From contig CAZCUX010000022.1 in assembly GCA_964502005.1 (NCBI GenBank), forward strand, positions 1 through 64,000: a stretch of DNA of 64,000 bases. The letters are read 5' to 3'. This stretch comes from CAJWOS01 sp964502005. Its GTDB lineage: Bacteria > Myxococcota_A > UBA796 > UBA2385. Below the pieces are notes generated by a model that ran no database searches, was not told the origin of the DNA, and saw only the letters and a list, made by a program, of their open reading frames with translations. The position numbers and the translations under genes were made by a program. Each line of letters opens with the position of its first letter. The stretch's first letter is position 1. This document shows, one piece after another, positions 9,309-17,574 of the stretch.

Positions 9309-9623
9309 GGGGTACTCCACGGGGAGAGGTTTCAAGATCAAAGTGTACCGGAAAGGTGCGCCGCGGTGGGCGCGAATCGTTCCGAAACGTCGATGTCTTT
9401 TTTTGGCGACAAATATCCGCCACGGACATTCGCGAAATCATCCTCCCCAATACATGAAAATCCCCTCATTTCGCATCGGTACAACAGACAAAGCAGACAT
9501 CGCGCCCGCCAGAGGAGGCCCAAACAAACTCCATTCAGGGCATGGAGGACGTCCAATCGGCCCGAAACAAACAGGGCACTTCGATACGATGGCCGCGGCT
9601 CGACCCAATCACAGGGAGCTCCG
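9309..9623. other. intergenic region between divergent genes
   Basis: This 315-bp stretch separates the MopE-repeat lipoprotein (minus) from the ferritin-like operon (plus) and must hold promoters for both. I see no good sigma-70 or sigma-54 consensus and no credible gene. A T7 run lies at about 9396-9402. The plus-strand operon has GGGAG 5 nt before its ATG. Confidence 0.5.
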
Positions 9624-10847
9624 ATGGCATTCCAACTCCGCCAACCGCGGCGGTTTCAACGACAAAAAATCACCTCGAAAGAGGAACTTGCGTCCCATCT
9701 CCAAATGGCGCTGCAAGTAGAGCTTTCGACGATTCCGCCTTACCTCTGCTCGTTGTATTCTATGCAAGACAACACCTCAGAGGCATTTCAGGTCGTAAAG
9801 GGCGTTGTGATTGAGGAAATGTTGCATTTGATGTTGGTATGCAACATGCTCAACGCGATTGGAACTGACCCCCAAATTGAGGAAGCAGCCGCCGTTTACC
9901 CCACATTTGTGCCAGGACATGGCCCCGGTGGCCCCCTGGTTTCGCTTCAGGCCGCGACCCCCGCGCTGTTCGAGACCGTATTCATGGCCATCGAGTTGCC
10001 CGCAGCCGCGGGCGCGCGGCCCGAAGCCAACAACTTCGACACCATCGGGCAGTTGTATGCAGCCATCGCCGATGGGTTTGAGCGGCTCAACGAAACGATG
10101 CCGGGCACATTGTTTACGGGCAATCGTAACCTCCAGCAAACCGACAGCTACTTTGGCGGGAGCGGCGGTCGCCTCATTCCCGTGACCAACCTACGCACGG
10201 CATTGCTGGCCATTCGGGAGATTGTGGACCAAGGCGAAGGGTCATCGGCGGGCAATTCGCCCTACCCCGGCGACCAGCCGTTCGGCACCTTCAACGACTA
10301 CGGCATGCGGAGGGATGGCACGGTAGGTCCCCTCGTGGGAACTTCCTGGGAAATGTCGCACTACGGTCGGTTTTCTCGTATTGCGACGGGCCAAGTCGCG
10401 CTGCCCGCCGTCTGGCCGATGGTTCCAAACCCGTCCACTTCATCGGTCACAGGCGATATTCAAGAACTTTCGCAACTATTTGATGATGTGTATGGACTCT
10501 TGTTGCGGGGCTTGGACCAAACCGTCACCTCCCCCAATACCCAAGGCACGTTCTTCTCGGTCGTGCTCCCGCTCATGCACACCGCACTTCCACTGCTGGC
10601 CATCACCCTCATGCAGACGCCGCTTTACGAAGGAGCCTCCTCATCGTTGGGACCCAATGCTGGCCCTGCATTTGGCGTTGGCACCGCAACCGCCGATGAG
10701 GCGCTCGCCGCGTGCACCGCACTCATCGAAGCAAGCTCCCAGAGCGATGACTCACTACGTCGCACCACCTGGGTAAGCAACCTAACGATTGTGCAGTCCG
10801 CCCTCCAATCCTTGACCACCGTCTCCACCGCGAAGGCCACTCCATGA
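9624..10847 (+). CDS. VioB/RebD-type ferritin-like domain protein
   Basis: 407 aa; the ATG at 9624 follows GGGAGCT. Residues about 15-70 show the PF12902 ferritin-like signature (LQMALQVELSTIPPYL, then GVVIEEMLHLMLVCNMLNAIG with an EExxH metal-ligand pattern). Further on is EMSHYGRFSRI, matching the HYxRFxxI motif of the same family. PF12902 covers the N-terminal part of VioB and related iminophenylpyruvate dimer synthases, which couple two amino-acid-derived imines using peroxide, as well as many stand-alone proteins. Here it is stand-alone. Its stop overlaps the start of the LodA-like gene (ATGA), so the two are translationally coupled. Substrate unknown. Confidence 0.8.
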   Translation: MAFQLRQPRRFQRQKITSKEELASHLQMALQVELSTIPPYLCSLYSMQDNTSEAFQVVKGVVIEEMLHLMLVCNMLNAIGTDPQIEEAAAVYPTFVPGHGPGGPLVSLQAATPALFETVFMAIELPAAAGARPEANNFDTIGQLYAAIADGFERLNETMPGTLFTGNRNLQQTDSYFGGSGGRLIPVTNLRTALLAIREIVDQGEGSSAGNSPYPGDQPFGTFNDYGMRRDGTVGPLVGTSWEMSHYGRFSRIATGQVALPAVWPMVPNPSTSSVTGDIQELSQLFDDVYGLLLRGLDQTVTSPNTQGTFFSVVLPLMHTALPLLAITLMQTPLYEGASSSLGPNAGPAFGVGTATADEALAACTALIEASSQSDDSLRRTTWVSNLTIVQSALQSLTTVSTAKATP

Positions 10848-12583
10848 CCACCTATCGCATTCATCCTTCAATTGGGATTGCGCGCGTTGGCAACGCAAAA
10901 GACTCCTTCTACGTTGGCCCGGAGGTCGCGGGCGGCCTCCCGACGGAGCTGGATGGCACGCCCGTCGCCAAAGACGGCTTTCGTGACGAAACCGGACGGA
11001 TTCGTCGCCAAGCTGCACGTTTTCGCGTGTGGAAGTTCGATGGGCCCGATGACCCAGGCACGCCCGTCGACCTCACCTCCGCCGACATTCAGTCGATTGA
11101 GTGGACTGTCCACATTGCCAACAAAAAGGCGAGTTGGTACACCTTCTTTACCAACGCAGGACAGTACGGTTATTTGCCGGACCACCCTCTCCGAAACGCC
11201 GCGGTAACAGGCGAAGACCGCTACGGACTCATTATCGACCCCGGCCCCCGAACCCTCGCGGGTCCAAACCAACAGGTCGCGTTTAGCCGCAATACAATTC
11301 CCGATGGCTATCCGGGCGCATTTCCCACCGGCTTGTCGCCCAAAGAAATCCACACCCTCGGCGACGCACGCACCGACAACGCTGGCAACCTCTACGTTCT
11401 CGGTGGCCATGGACGCTCCGGCACGCGCTGCCAGCCAGCTATCATTACCGATTACGCCAACAATGACGGTTGGTTCGACGACACCTCGGACGGTTCGGTT
11501 CGCGCGCGCATCACCTTCGCCGATGGAACCGTCGTCGACGCAGACCCGGCATGGGTGGTCACCGCCCCCCCTTCGTACGCACCGCAAATCGAAAACATCG
11601 TCACACTGCATGATACCATCTTCGATGCGCTGGTCCGCGATGCGGGAATACGCCCGGACATTTTCCGCGAATCGATGTGGCAGTCCGACTACCGCCCCAG
11701 CTTCGAGGACGACATCCGGCCCCTCCTCGAACGTCCCGGCAAGTATCGCTTTGTCGTCGCGATTCCTCCGCGTCCGCATACCCTCCCTGTGGCAAAACTC
11801 GGCGACCCCAACCCCAAGTACAACTCCTTGCGGCAGTTTTACCTCGATGTGCTGCGGACCCCGTCCGCACCCAACCGGTTCGTCACCGAAACGGGTGCGG
11901 TGGCGATGCCATATCTGGCAGGCGACAACATCCTGAACGCCGACTACCTCACGTCGAATTTCTTGACCATCACACCAACACAACAGTTCTTCTTGCAACA
12001 GTGGGCGCAAGGAATCTTCGACACCGAAAGCCGCGCAGTGGCGGGCGCAGCAGCGGTCGACAAGGGCGTGTTGGACAATTGTGTTGGTGGCGCGTTTTCG
12101 CCCGGCATCGAGATTACATGGATTTGCCGCAACACAGACCTCTATTCGGCGCCCTACCGCATTCATGCGCGAGATGTCGCACCCAATCAACGCTTGGGGC
12201 TTGGCTTGGATCTCCGCGCGGGTCTTGAACCGGGCGACCTCGCCAAGTTCATGGCCTGTCCGTGGCAAGCGGACTTCAACGAGTGCTCGGTGCAAGGCAC
12301 GCCAACCGGCGACCGTTGGGTGTGGTGGTGGCCGGCCCAGCGGCCCCTTTGGGTGCGCCCCGAAGACAAGCCTGACCGACAAGTCGCGTGGGTCAGCACG
12401 GCCGAAAACCAGAACGCTTCCGACTTCTTGACCTTCCCGAACGACGTCGACATGGTCGAAAAGTGGAAACGCCTTGGGTTTGTCGTGCAAATCCAATCCA
12501 CGCCCGCACCCTTGTTCGTGGAAGTGCAGCGGCAGCTCCCCTACGCTCCCGGCTCCGGCTACTACGACGAACCCAAGTCCTGA
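10844..12583 (+). CDS. LodA/GoxA-like CTQ-dependent amino-acid oxidase
   Basis: 579 aa, starting in the ATGA overlap. The N-terminus (YRIHPSIGIARVGNA...FYVGPEVAGGL) and the C-terminal CPWQADFNEC plus WWPAQRP segments are typical of LodA/GoxA quinoproteins. The cysteine tryptophylquinone pair is probably Cys481 (in ADFNEC, with Asp477 four residues before, like LodA Asp512/Cys516) and Trp541 (in MVEKWKRLGF, 60 residues on; 65 in LodA). LodA oxidises the lysine epsilon-amine and GoxA oxidises glycine, both releasing ammonia and hydrogen peroxide. The substrate here cannot be read from the sequence. No signal peptide is visible. The gene is followed 17 bp later by its expected flavoprotein maturation partner. 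Confidence 0.88.
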   Translation: MTTYRIHPSIGIARVGNAKDSFYVGPEVAGGLPTELDGTPVAKDGFRDETGRIRRQAARFRVWKFDGPDDPGTPVDLTSADIQSIEWTVHIANKKASWYTFFTNAGQYGYLPDHPLRNAAVTGEDRYGLIIDPGPRTLAGPNQQVAFSRNTIPDGYPGAFPTGLSPKEIHTLGDARTDNAGNLYVLGGHGRSGTRCQPAIITDYANNDGWFDDTSDGSVRARITFADGTVVDADPAWVVTAPPSYAPQIENIVTLHDTIFDALVRDAGIRPDIFRESMWQSDYRPSFEDDIRPLLERPGKYRFVVAIPPRPHTLPVAKLGDPNPKYNSLRQFYLDVLRTPSAPNRFVTETGAVAMPYLAGDNILNADYLTSNFLTITPTQQFFLQQWAQGIFDTESRAVAGAAAVDKGVLDNCVGGAFSPGIEITWICRNTDLYSAPYRIHARDVAPNQRLGLGLDLRAGLEPGDLAKFMACPWQADFNECSVQGTPTGDRWVWWWPAQRPLWVRPEDKPDRQVAWVSTAENQNASDFLTFPNDVDMVEKWKRLGFVVQIQSTPAPLFVEVQRQLPYAPGSGYYDEPKS

Positions 12584-12600
12584 GCGCGTCGGGAGCGCCG

Positions 12601-13845
12601 ATGTCGCGACGCACACGAACCCCGCCCCAACGCCTGCTCGTGGTGGGGGGCGGACCCGCTGGCTGTGCCGCCGCGTTGGTGCTTCACCGCGCGGGGTTGC
12701 ACGTGACGCTCGCAACCCGCCCGCCTCCACCAAGCCGCATTCACCCCGGCGAAGGCTTGCCACCACCGGGAATATCGGCGTTGCGGGAGCTTGGTCTGAC
12801 GCGGGTGCTCGATGGCCACGGCCCCGCGGCGGGCTTGTGCTCGACGTGGGGGAGTCCGAACCCCACTGCGCAGGACTTCTTTCATCGCCCTTGGGGCGAC
12901 GGGCTCCACCTCGACCGCGCCGCATTCAACGCCGCACTGCTCGATGCGGTCGCCGAAGAGGGCGTCCCTACCGTTTGCGCGGACGTTCGTATGGAAGACC
13001 CGACGGAATGCGCCGCTTGGCTTGGCTCCCAACGCTGGACCGGCGACTTTCTCATCGACGCGACCGGGCGCGCCCGCATCGTGGCCCGAAAGCGCGGCGC
13101 GACGGTCGTTCACCTTGACCGAATGGTCGCCGTTGGCGCCGTCGGACCCGCACCCACCCCCGACACGAGAACATTCATCAGCACCGCATCCTGGGGGTGG
13201 GCGTATCGCGCGCAGTGCGCCCCGAATCGCGTGCTTTGGCTCGCATTCTGTGACAGTGACCAATCGCCTGGTCTTTCGCGAAGCTGGACCGCCGCTCTTC
13301 GCACCTTGCCCGGCTTTTCACAGGCACCGGTCCCCGAAGCCCTCACGACCTTCTCCGCATCCACCACCCACTGCGCGCCACCGGCTGGCGCCGACTGGCT
13401 GGCTATCGGCGACGCCGCGTACACCGTCGACCCCTTGTCCTCGGCGGGCATCACGCGCGCGTTGACGAGCGGAATACACGGCGCGCAGGCCATCTTGCAG
13501 CAGACCATCCCCGAGTTTGTGCGCGCGTCGCGCCGCTCCTTCGAACAGCTCGTCTACGATGGGCGGGCCTTGTACGCGCAGGAGCGCCGCTTCCCCTCCT
13601 CCCCGTTCTGGAAACGACGCCAGTTCGTACCCACCCTCGACCCCGAAGCGCCCGTCCACCAGCTTCACGGCCGTTTGGAGGGGCTGGCCCCCCACGAGGC
13701 GGAAAGGGCCCTGGCGGCCCTCCCAGCCCCCGCGTATCAGGTGGTACAAGCAATGGTCGCCGATGGCCTGTTGCCAGCCTGGAGGGCCTTGGCGGCCTTA
13801 GAAACGGCATTGCGGACCACGCCCCCTGAATCGCCCACAGGCTGA
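12601..13845 (+). CDS. LodB-like FAD-dependent maturation flavoprotein
   Basis: 414 aa; the ATG at 12601 has GGGAGC just upstream. The N-terminus has the FAD-binding motif LLVVGGGPAGCAAALVL, and further on there is a GDAAYTVDPLSSAGI segment, the second FAD contact of the tryptophan-halogenase/geranylgeranyl-reductase class. LodB-type flavoproteins sit next to LodA/GoxA genes and are needed to make the CTQ cofactor on the oxidase. The 17-bp spacing makes the same role here very likely. It ends 20 bp from a convergent gene. Confidence 0.85.
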   Translation: MSRRTRTPPQRLLVVGGGPAGCAAALVLHRAGLHVTLATRPPPPSRIHPGEGLPPPGISALRELGLTRVLDGHGPAAGLCSTWGSPNPTAQDFFHRPWGDGLHLDRAAFNAALLDAVAEEGVPTVCADVRMEDPTECAAWLGSQRWTGDFLIDATGRARIVARKRGATVVHLDRMVAVGAVGPAPTPDTRTFISTASWGWAYRAQCAPNRVLWLAFCDSDQSPGLSRSWTAALRTLPGFSQAPVPEALTTFSASTTHCAPPAGADWLAIGDAAYTVDPLSSAGITRALTSGIHGAQAILQQTIPEFVRASRRSFEQLVYDGRALYAQERRFPSSPFWKRRQFVPTLDPEAPVHQLHGRLEGLAPHEAERALAALPAPAYQVVQAMVADGLLPAWRALAALETALRTTPPESPTG

Positions 13846-13865
13846 GCCAGGGGAATCCCCGCCTG

Positions 13866-14540
13866 CTACATGTCCACTTCGATAGGGAAGCGAAGCTGCA
13901 AGCGCAAGTACGCATCGGCCCACAACCATGGCGCAGACGCGCGGTCGCTTGCACCCAAGGCCAAGCCGGGGCCAATATTGCCCCCCGCCGCAAATCCAAC
14001 CTTTCGGGTCATCGCGGACTGCACCTCAGGCGCGATGTCGAGCCCCAACCAGCCGAGGTGGTCGCGCTCCGATTCGCTGTCAGGGCGAAGTCCGACCCAC
14101 GCCACACGCGGCGCTGCAGAAACTTGCACATGCATTGGCTTGACCTTGTGTACGACGGCCATCGAGATGGGCGTCCAACCAACGGCTTGCACGCCTATGC
14201 CAGCCTTTTCTTCATTGAGCGGCATGAGCAACACCTGGTCGGGAACCACCATCGCGGGAAGCGGCACCACATGCAGGTCATCCATGCTTTTGACCATGCC
14301 TTTGTACTTTCGTGGCACCCTCTTCATGACCTTCTTGGAATGAAGGGTCTTCCCCGACACCCAACCTTCGGCGACCAACGCAAGCCCGACGGAGACAGGC
14401 GCTGGCCCCTCGGCGCCAGGGCGCATGACGGTGCCCACGGTCGGCCCGATGCCGATATTGACCGTAGCGGGCACCTTTGCCGTGGCAACGCCGCTCCACA
14501 ACGCCACGACCACCCCACCAAGCCAGCGTGCAACACCCAT
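13866..14540 (-). CDS. secreted protein of unknown function
   Basis: 224 aa with a strong RBS (AGGAGG) before the ATG and a clear cleavable signal peptide (MGVARWLGGVVVALWSGVATA). The mature part is short alternating strands with Gly and Val, and a C-terminal LWADAYLRLQLRFPIEV that resembles the closing strand of an outer-membrane beta-barrel. A small barrel or periplasmic protein is likely. No family recognised. Convergent with the LodB-like gene. Confidence 0.7.
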   Translation of the reverse strand: MGVARWLGGVVVALWSGVATAKVPATVNIGIGPTVGTVMRPGAEGPAPVSVGLALVAEGWVSGKTLHSKKVMKRVPRKYKGMVKSMDDLHVVPLPAMVVPDQVLLMPLNEEKAGIGVQAVGWTPISMAVVHKVKPMHVQVSAAPRVAWVGLRPDSESERDHLGWLGLDIAPEVQSAMTRKVGFAAGGNIGPGLALGASDRASAPWLWADAYLRLQLRFPIEVDM

Positions 14541-14895
14541 TGTCTCCTCCTTCGCAAAACGTTCCGGTTATTTCGGCGAGTATAAACGGGGAATACACAT
14601 TCCAGGCGCCTATCTCCGCTGCTTTGCCCGTTTGTACCCGCGCGAACACGCGACAAGTTGCACGCATAACGGCACCGTATTTGACGCCAGAACAGCGCCA
14701 ACATGTTGCTCCCACGACAGTCACACCCCCGTGCGGACTTCGTCGCGTTTTGGAGCGTCCGAAGGTTCCCTCGCATCCCCCGGTGGACAATTTCAACGCC
14801 TGTTTCTTGATGCCCGAACGAAGGGAGCGGCGCGCCGGCAGGATATACTGCCCTCGGACGACCATTCCCATATAGGTCTATCCCCGGGAGTCCTC
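14541..14895. other. intergenic region between divergent genes
   Basis: This 355-bp stretch separates a secreted protein gene (minus) from a lipoprotein gene (plus). On the minus strand a TATACT -10-like box lies around 14579-14584, about 40 bp before the minus-strand ATG, but no convincing -35 accompanies it. Frames running through it read Arg/Pro-rich and look non-coding. Confidence 0.4.
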
Positions 14896-15678
14896 GTGCA
14901 TACGAATCGAACGTCGGTGGCGTTTCGACCCCCCTTTATCGTCGGATGGGTGGGCCTGTCTGGTTGTTTTCCTCCGGTTGTCGTGCTGCGCGACACCGGC
15001 AACGATTGTATCGACGACACCTTCGTACGCACCGATGGTACCAGCGAAGAAACCGGCACCGACACAGACACCGGTCCCCCGGAGGACTTCGCGCTTTCGG
15101 TCACCGCCTGCCCTACGTTCTGGCCCCTCGACACAACCGACGGCCTGCGGGTAGAGTTGTCGCACAACACCACGGACGCCCGCTTGGATTGGACGGTTGA
15201 CGGTCCTGCGACCGCGCGTGGGGTGGCGGGCTATTCGTTTGCCGCATGGTTGCGCGCGGACACTGATTCTGAATCGCCATTCAGCGTCACCGAAACCTGG
15301 ACCCTTGCGTGTACCGCCGAAGGGGTGTGGCGCATCGAAGGCACCACCGATGCCGATACACGCACCACGGTCGTTCTCGAGGAGCCTGCGCTTGTCTTGC
15401 CCGCGAGCATCGCCGAGGGTACCACCTGGACCGAACGCGGCGTTCGCGGCCCCAACTGGTCCGATGGCGGCACCTCCGTATCGGTCGCCGGCCCGTCCTA
15501 CCAAATCCAACACACCGTCACCGGCTGCATTCGCGCGGCCGTGCCACCCACCGGCAACGCCACGGTCTGTACCGTCTCTTCGGAAGACGAAGCAGGTTAC
15601 CGTTGGACATGGGGAGTCGCCGAAAACATTGGACTGGTGGACCAATCGGGCTTCACTCGCCTGTGGGTGACCTTATAA
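14896..15678 (+). CDS. putative lipoprotein of unknown function
   Basis: 260 aa from a GTG at 14896 with GGGAG 5 nt upstream. The N-terminal signal ends in a lipobox (GWVGLSGC). A short acidic Thr/Asp linker (GTDTDTGPPED) leads into a beta-rich domain with four or more Cys (TACPTF, LACTAEG, TGCIRAA, TVCTVS), presumably disulfide-bonded outside the cytoplasm. No motif identifies a family. Upstream in-frame sequence lacks a signal and was rejected as the start. Confidence 0.7.
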   Translation: MHTNRTSVAFRPPFIVGWVGLSGCFPPVVVLRDTGNDCIDDTFVRTDGTSEETGTDTDTGPPEDFALSVTACPTFWPLDTTDGLRVELSHNTTDARLDWTVDGPATARGVAGYSFAAWLRADTDSESPFSVTETWTLACTAEGVWRIEGTTDADTRTTVVLEEPALVLPASIAEGTTWTERGVRGPNWSDGGTSVSVAGPSYQIQHTVTGCIRAAVPPTGNATVCTVSSEDEAGYRWTWGVAENIGLVDQSGFTRLWVTL

Positions 15679-15876
15679 GCGCCGTCGCGCAACCTGGGGC
15701 GCCCTCGCACGCCGCACCCAGCCCCGCGACAGACGCGCGTCACTGTCCCAAAAAGGCCATCAACAGAAGGTCTTGATTGGCGAAGAACGCGACCCATCGC
15801 CAAATGCGACGGCTCGTCACCCCACGCGCGCCACTGTCCTGCTACCCTGCGGCTTCCTCGAACCCACAGGTGATAG

Positions 15877-17148
15877 ATGGACCCCCGCTCTGCCCGCGTG
15901 ATATCTGACCTCCGTGAACTTGCCGCCCTCACGTCCGATGAGCGGGGAGCCCAACGCGTCGCGTGGGGCCCTGTTTGGCGCAAGGCGCGGGAATGGTTCA
16001 TCGAGAAGGTGCGCAGCGAGATTGGCGTAGAACCCGAGCTAGACGCTGCCGCGAACCTGTGGAGCACCATTCCCGGCGCGTCGCCGAAGAGCCTCATCAT
16101 CGGCAGCCACCTCGACTCTGTGCCTGGCGGCGGCTGGCTCGACGGCTGCCTCGGCGTGTTGGCGGGGCTCGAAGTATTGCGGGGCGCAAAAGAGGCCGGT
16201 ACGCCTCCTATCACCATCCGCGTGGTCGACTGGGCCGACGAAGAAGGCGCACGGTTTGGGCGCAGCCTCGCAGGCTCGTCGGCCGCTTCCGGCACCCTCC
16301 AACCACAAGCGGAGCTGGGCCATCTGGTCGACCGCCAAGGTGTGCGCTGCCCCGATGCCTTGGCCGAAAATGGCGTTTCGCTCGACACCATGTTGGATGC
16401 CGCGACCTACCTCCAATCGCTCCAGCCCGTGGCATGCTTGGAGCTGCACATTGAGCAGGGGCCCGTCCTCGAAGAGATGCAAGAACCCGTCGGCGTGGTC
16501 CTTGGCACCATGGGCGTCGAGCGCCACATGCTCCGATTTACAGGCCAAGCAGCGCACTCGGGCGCCGCACCGCTTCATCTGCGAAAAGACGCCTTTCTTG
16601 CGGCTGCCGAGTTTGCGCTGGCGTGCCGCGACATCTCCACCGCACACTCCGGCCCCGAGCCAAAGACCCGCGTGGTGGCCACCTGCGGCGTGGTCAAGGT
16701 AGAGCCCAACTTCGTAACCGCCGTTCCGGGTGCGACGGAAATCTCCATTGATATGCGCGCGCTCGACGCCAACGTTTTGCAGTCTATGTATTCCCAAGCA
16801 CAAGCCGCCTCCGAAGCCGCGGCCAAGAAGCACTTGGTCGAGGTCAAGTGGACCCGCATTTGGGACATCCCCCCCCGGCTATTCGACGAAACCTTGCTCG
16901 GCTTTGTGCGGCGCTCCGTACAAGAGGTGACCGGACGCAAGCCCGAGTTGCCATCGGGTCCGCTGCACGATGCCGCCGAGATGGTGCCGCTGATGCCCAC
17001 TGCGATGGTATTCGCCCAAAGCAGCCCGGGCGTCTCCCACACACGCATTGAAGACACCCCCGAAGAAGCCCTTGACGCCTCGATTCAAGCCTTCTTGCGG
17101 ACAGTGGACAAGACCGTCGCCCACTTTGGCGCGCAGTCCCCCGAATAG
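15877..17148 (+). CDS. M20-family amidohydrolase (hydantoinase/carbamoylase type)
   Basis: 423 aa, a normal length for the family. Di-zinc ligands are in place: His78 and Asp89 in GSHLDSVPGGGWLDGCLG, the Glu pair at 122-123 in WADEEG, His191 in ELHIEQG, and a C-terminal GVSHT. The ELHIEQG motif marks the Zn-dependent amidase/hydantoinase/carbamoylase group (N-carbamoyl-L-amino acid hydrolase, allantoate amidohydrolase, beta-ureidopropionase) over peptidases. No other hydantoin or purine-catabolism gene is nearby, so the substrate is open. Cytoplasmic; monocistronic by context. Confidence 0.85.
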   Translation: MDPRSARVISDLRELAALTSDERGAQRVAWGPVWRKAREWFIEKVRSEIGVEPELDAAANLWSTIPGASPKSLIIGSHLDSVPGGGWLDGCLGVLAGLEVLRGAKEAGTPPITIRVVDWADEEGARFGRSLAGSSAASGTLQPQAELGHLVDRQGVRCPDALAENGVSLDTMLDAATYLQSLQPVACLELHIEQGPVLEEMQEPVGVVLGTMGVERHMLRFTGQAAHSGAAPLHLRKDAFLAAAEFALACRDISTAHSGPEPKTRVVATCGVVKVEPNFVTAVPGATEISIDMRALDANVLQSMYSQAQAASEAAAKKHLVEVKWTRIWDIPPRLFDETLLGFVRRSVQEVTGRKPELPSGPLHDAAEMVPLMPTAMVFAQSSPGVSHTRIEDTPEEALDASIQAFLRTVDKTVAHFGAQSPE

Positions 17149-17172
17149 AATACGACGGCCCATGCGCACGTC

Positions 17173-17202
17173 CAGCAGGTCGAGCCCTCTCGCGACCTGC
17201 TG
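17173..17202. other. perfect 10-bp hairpin downstream of the M20 gene
   Basis: CAGCAGGTCG at 17173-17182 pairs perfectly with CGACCTGCTG at 17193-17202 around a 10-nt loop. It begins 25 bp after the M20 stop. There is no T-run, so it may be a factor-assisted terminator, an mRNA-stabilising stem or a binding site upstream of the sigma-54 promoter 100 bp on. Confidence 0.55.
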
Positions 17203-17300
17203 CCGCCAACGGCCAGCTATACGTATTTTCGCGTAATAACAACGCAAACAACGGCCGTTCGCGTCGTACCGTGCCTTCGCCGACGAATCTCGTCCCTTTC

Positions 17301-17316
17301 TGGCACGAAGTTTGCT
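17301..17316 (+). promoter_or_regulatory. sigma-54 (-24/-12) promoter for the hybrid kinase gene
   Basis: TGGCACGAAGTTTGCT fits the consensus TGGCAC-N5-TTGCW at every fixed position, with GG and GC ten bases apart. It lies in the 426-bp gap before the hybrid sensor kinase on the same strand. Transcription would start near 17328, leaving a leader of roughly 250 nt to the GTG at 17575. The rest of the gap (17149-17574) has the hairpin at 17173-17202 and no credible gene. Confidence 0.75.
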
Positions 17317-17574
17317 TGCAGGCGCCTCGTTCCGATGGTCTCACCAATTGCGAATCCGCCGTCACACATTCGCACAGTCTGTTGACACACGTTTACCGTT
17401 CCTGTCTTTTCATCTCCGGAGACCACCAATATAGTTTCGGGAACTCGCCGAAAAACCACCCGGGGGGCGGAGACGATTTTCCCTCGGTTGCGTTGTCTTG
17501 TTGCCGTTTACGGTGCCGCCAAAACGGGGCTCCACGCCCGAACCGCCCCCTTACTATTTCGAGATTGCGCCCCC

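Noticed and set aside
10868..12925. A 685-codon open frame antisense to the LodA-like gene
   Set aside because: Shadow of GC-rich codon bias in the opposite gene; Arg/Gly/Val-rich translation without domains, RBS or promoter.
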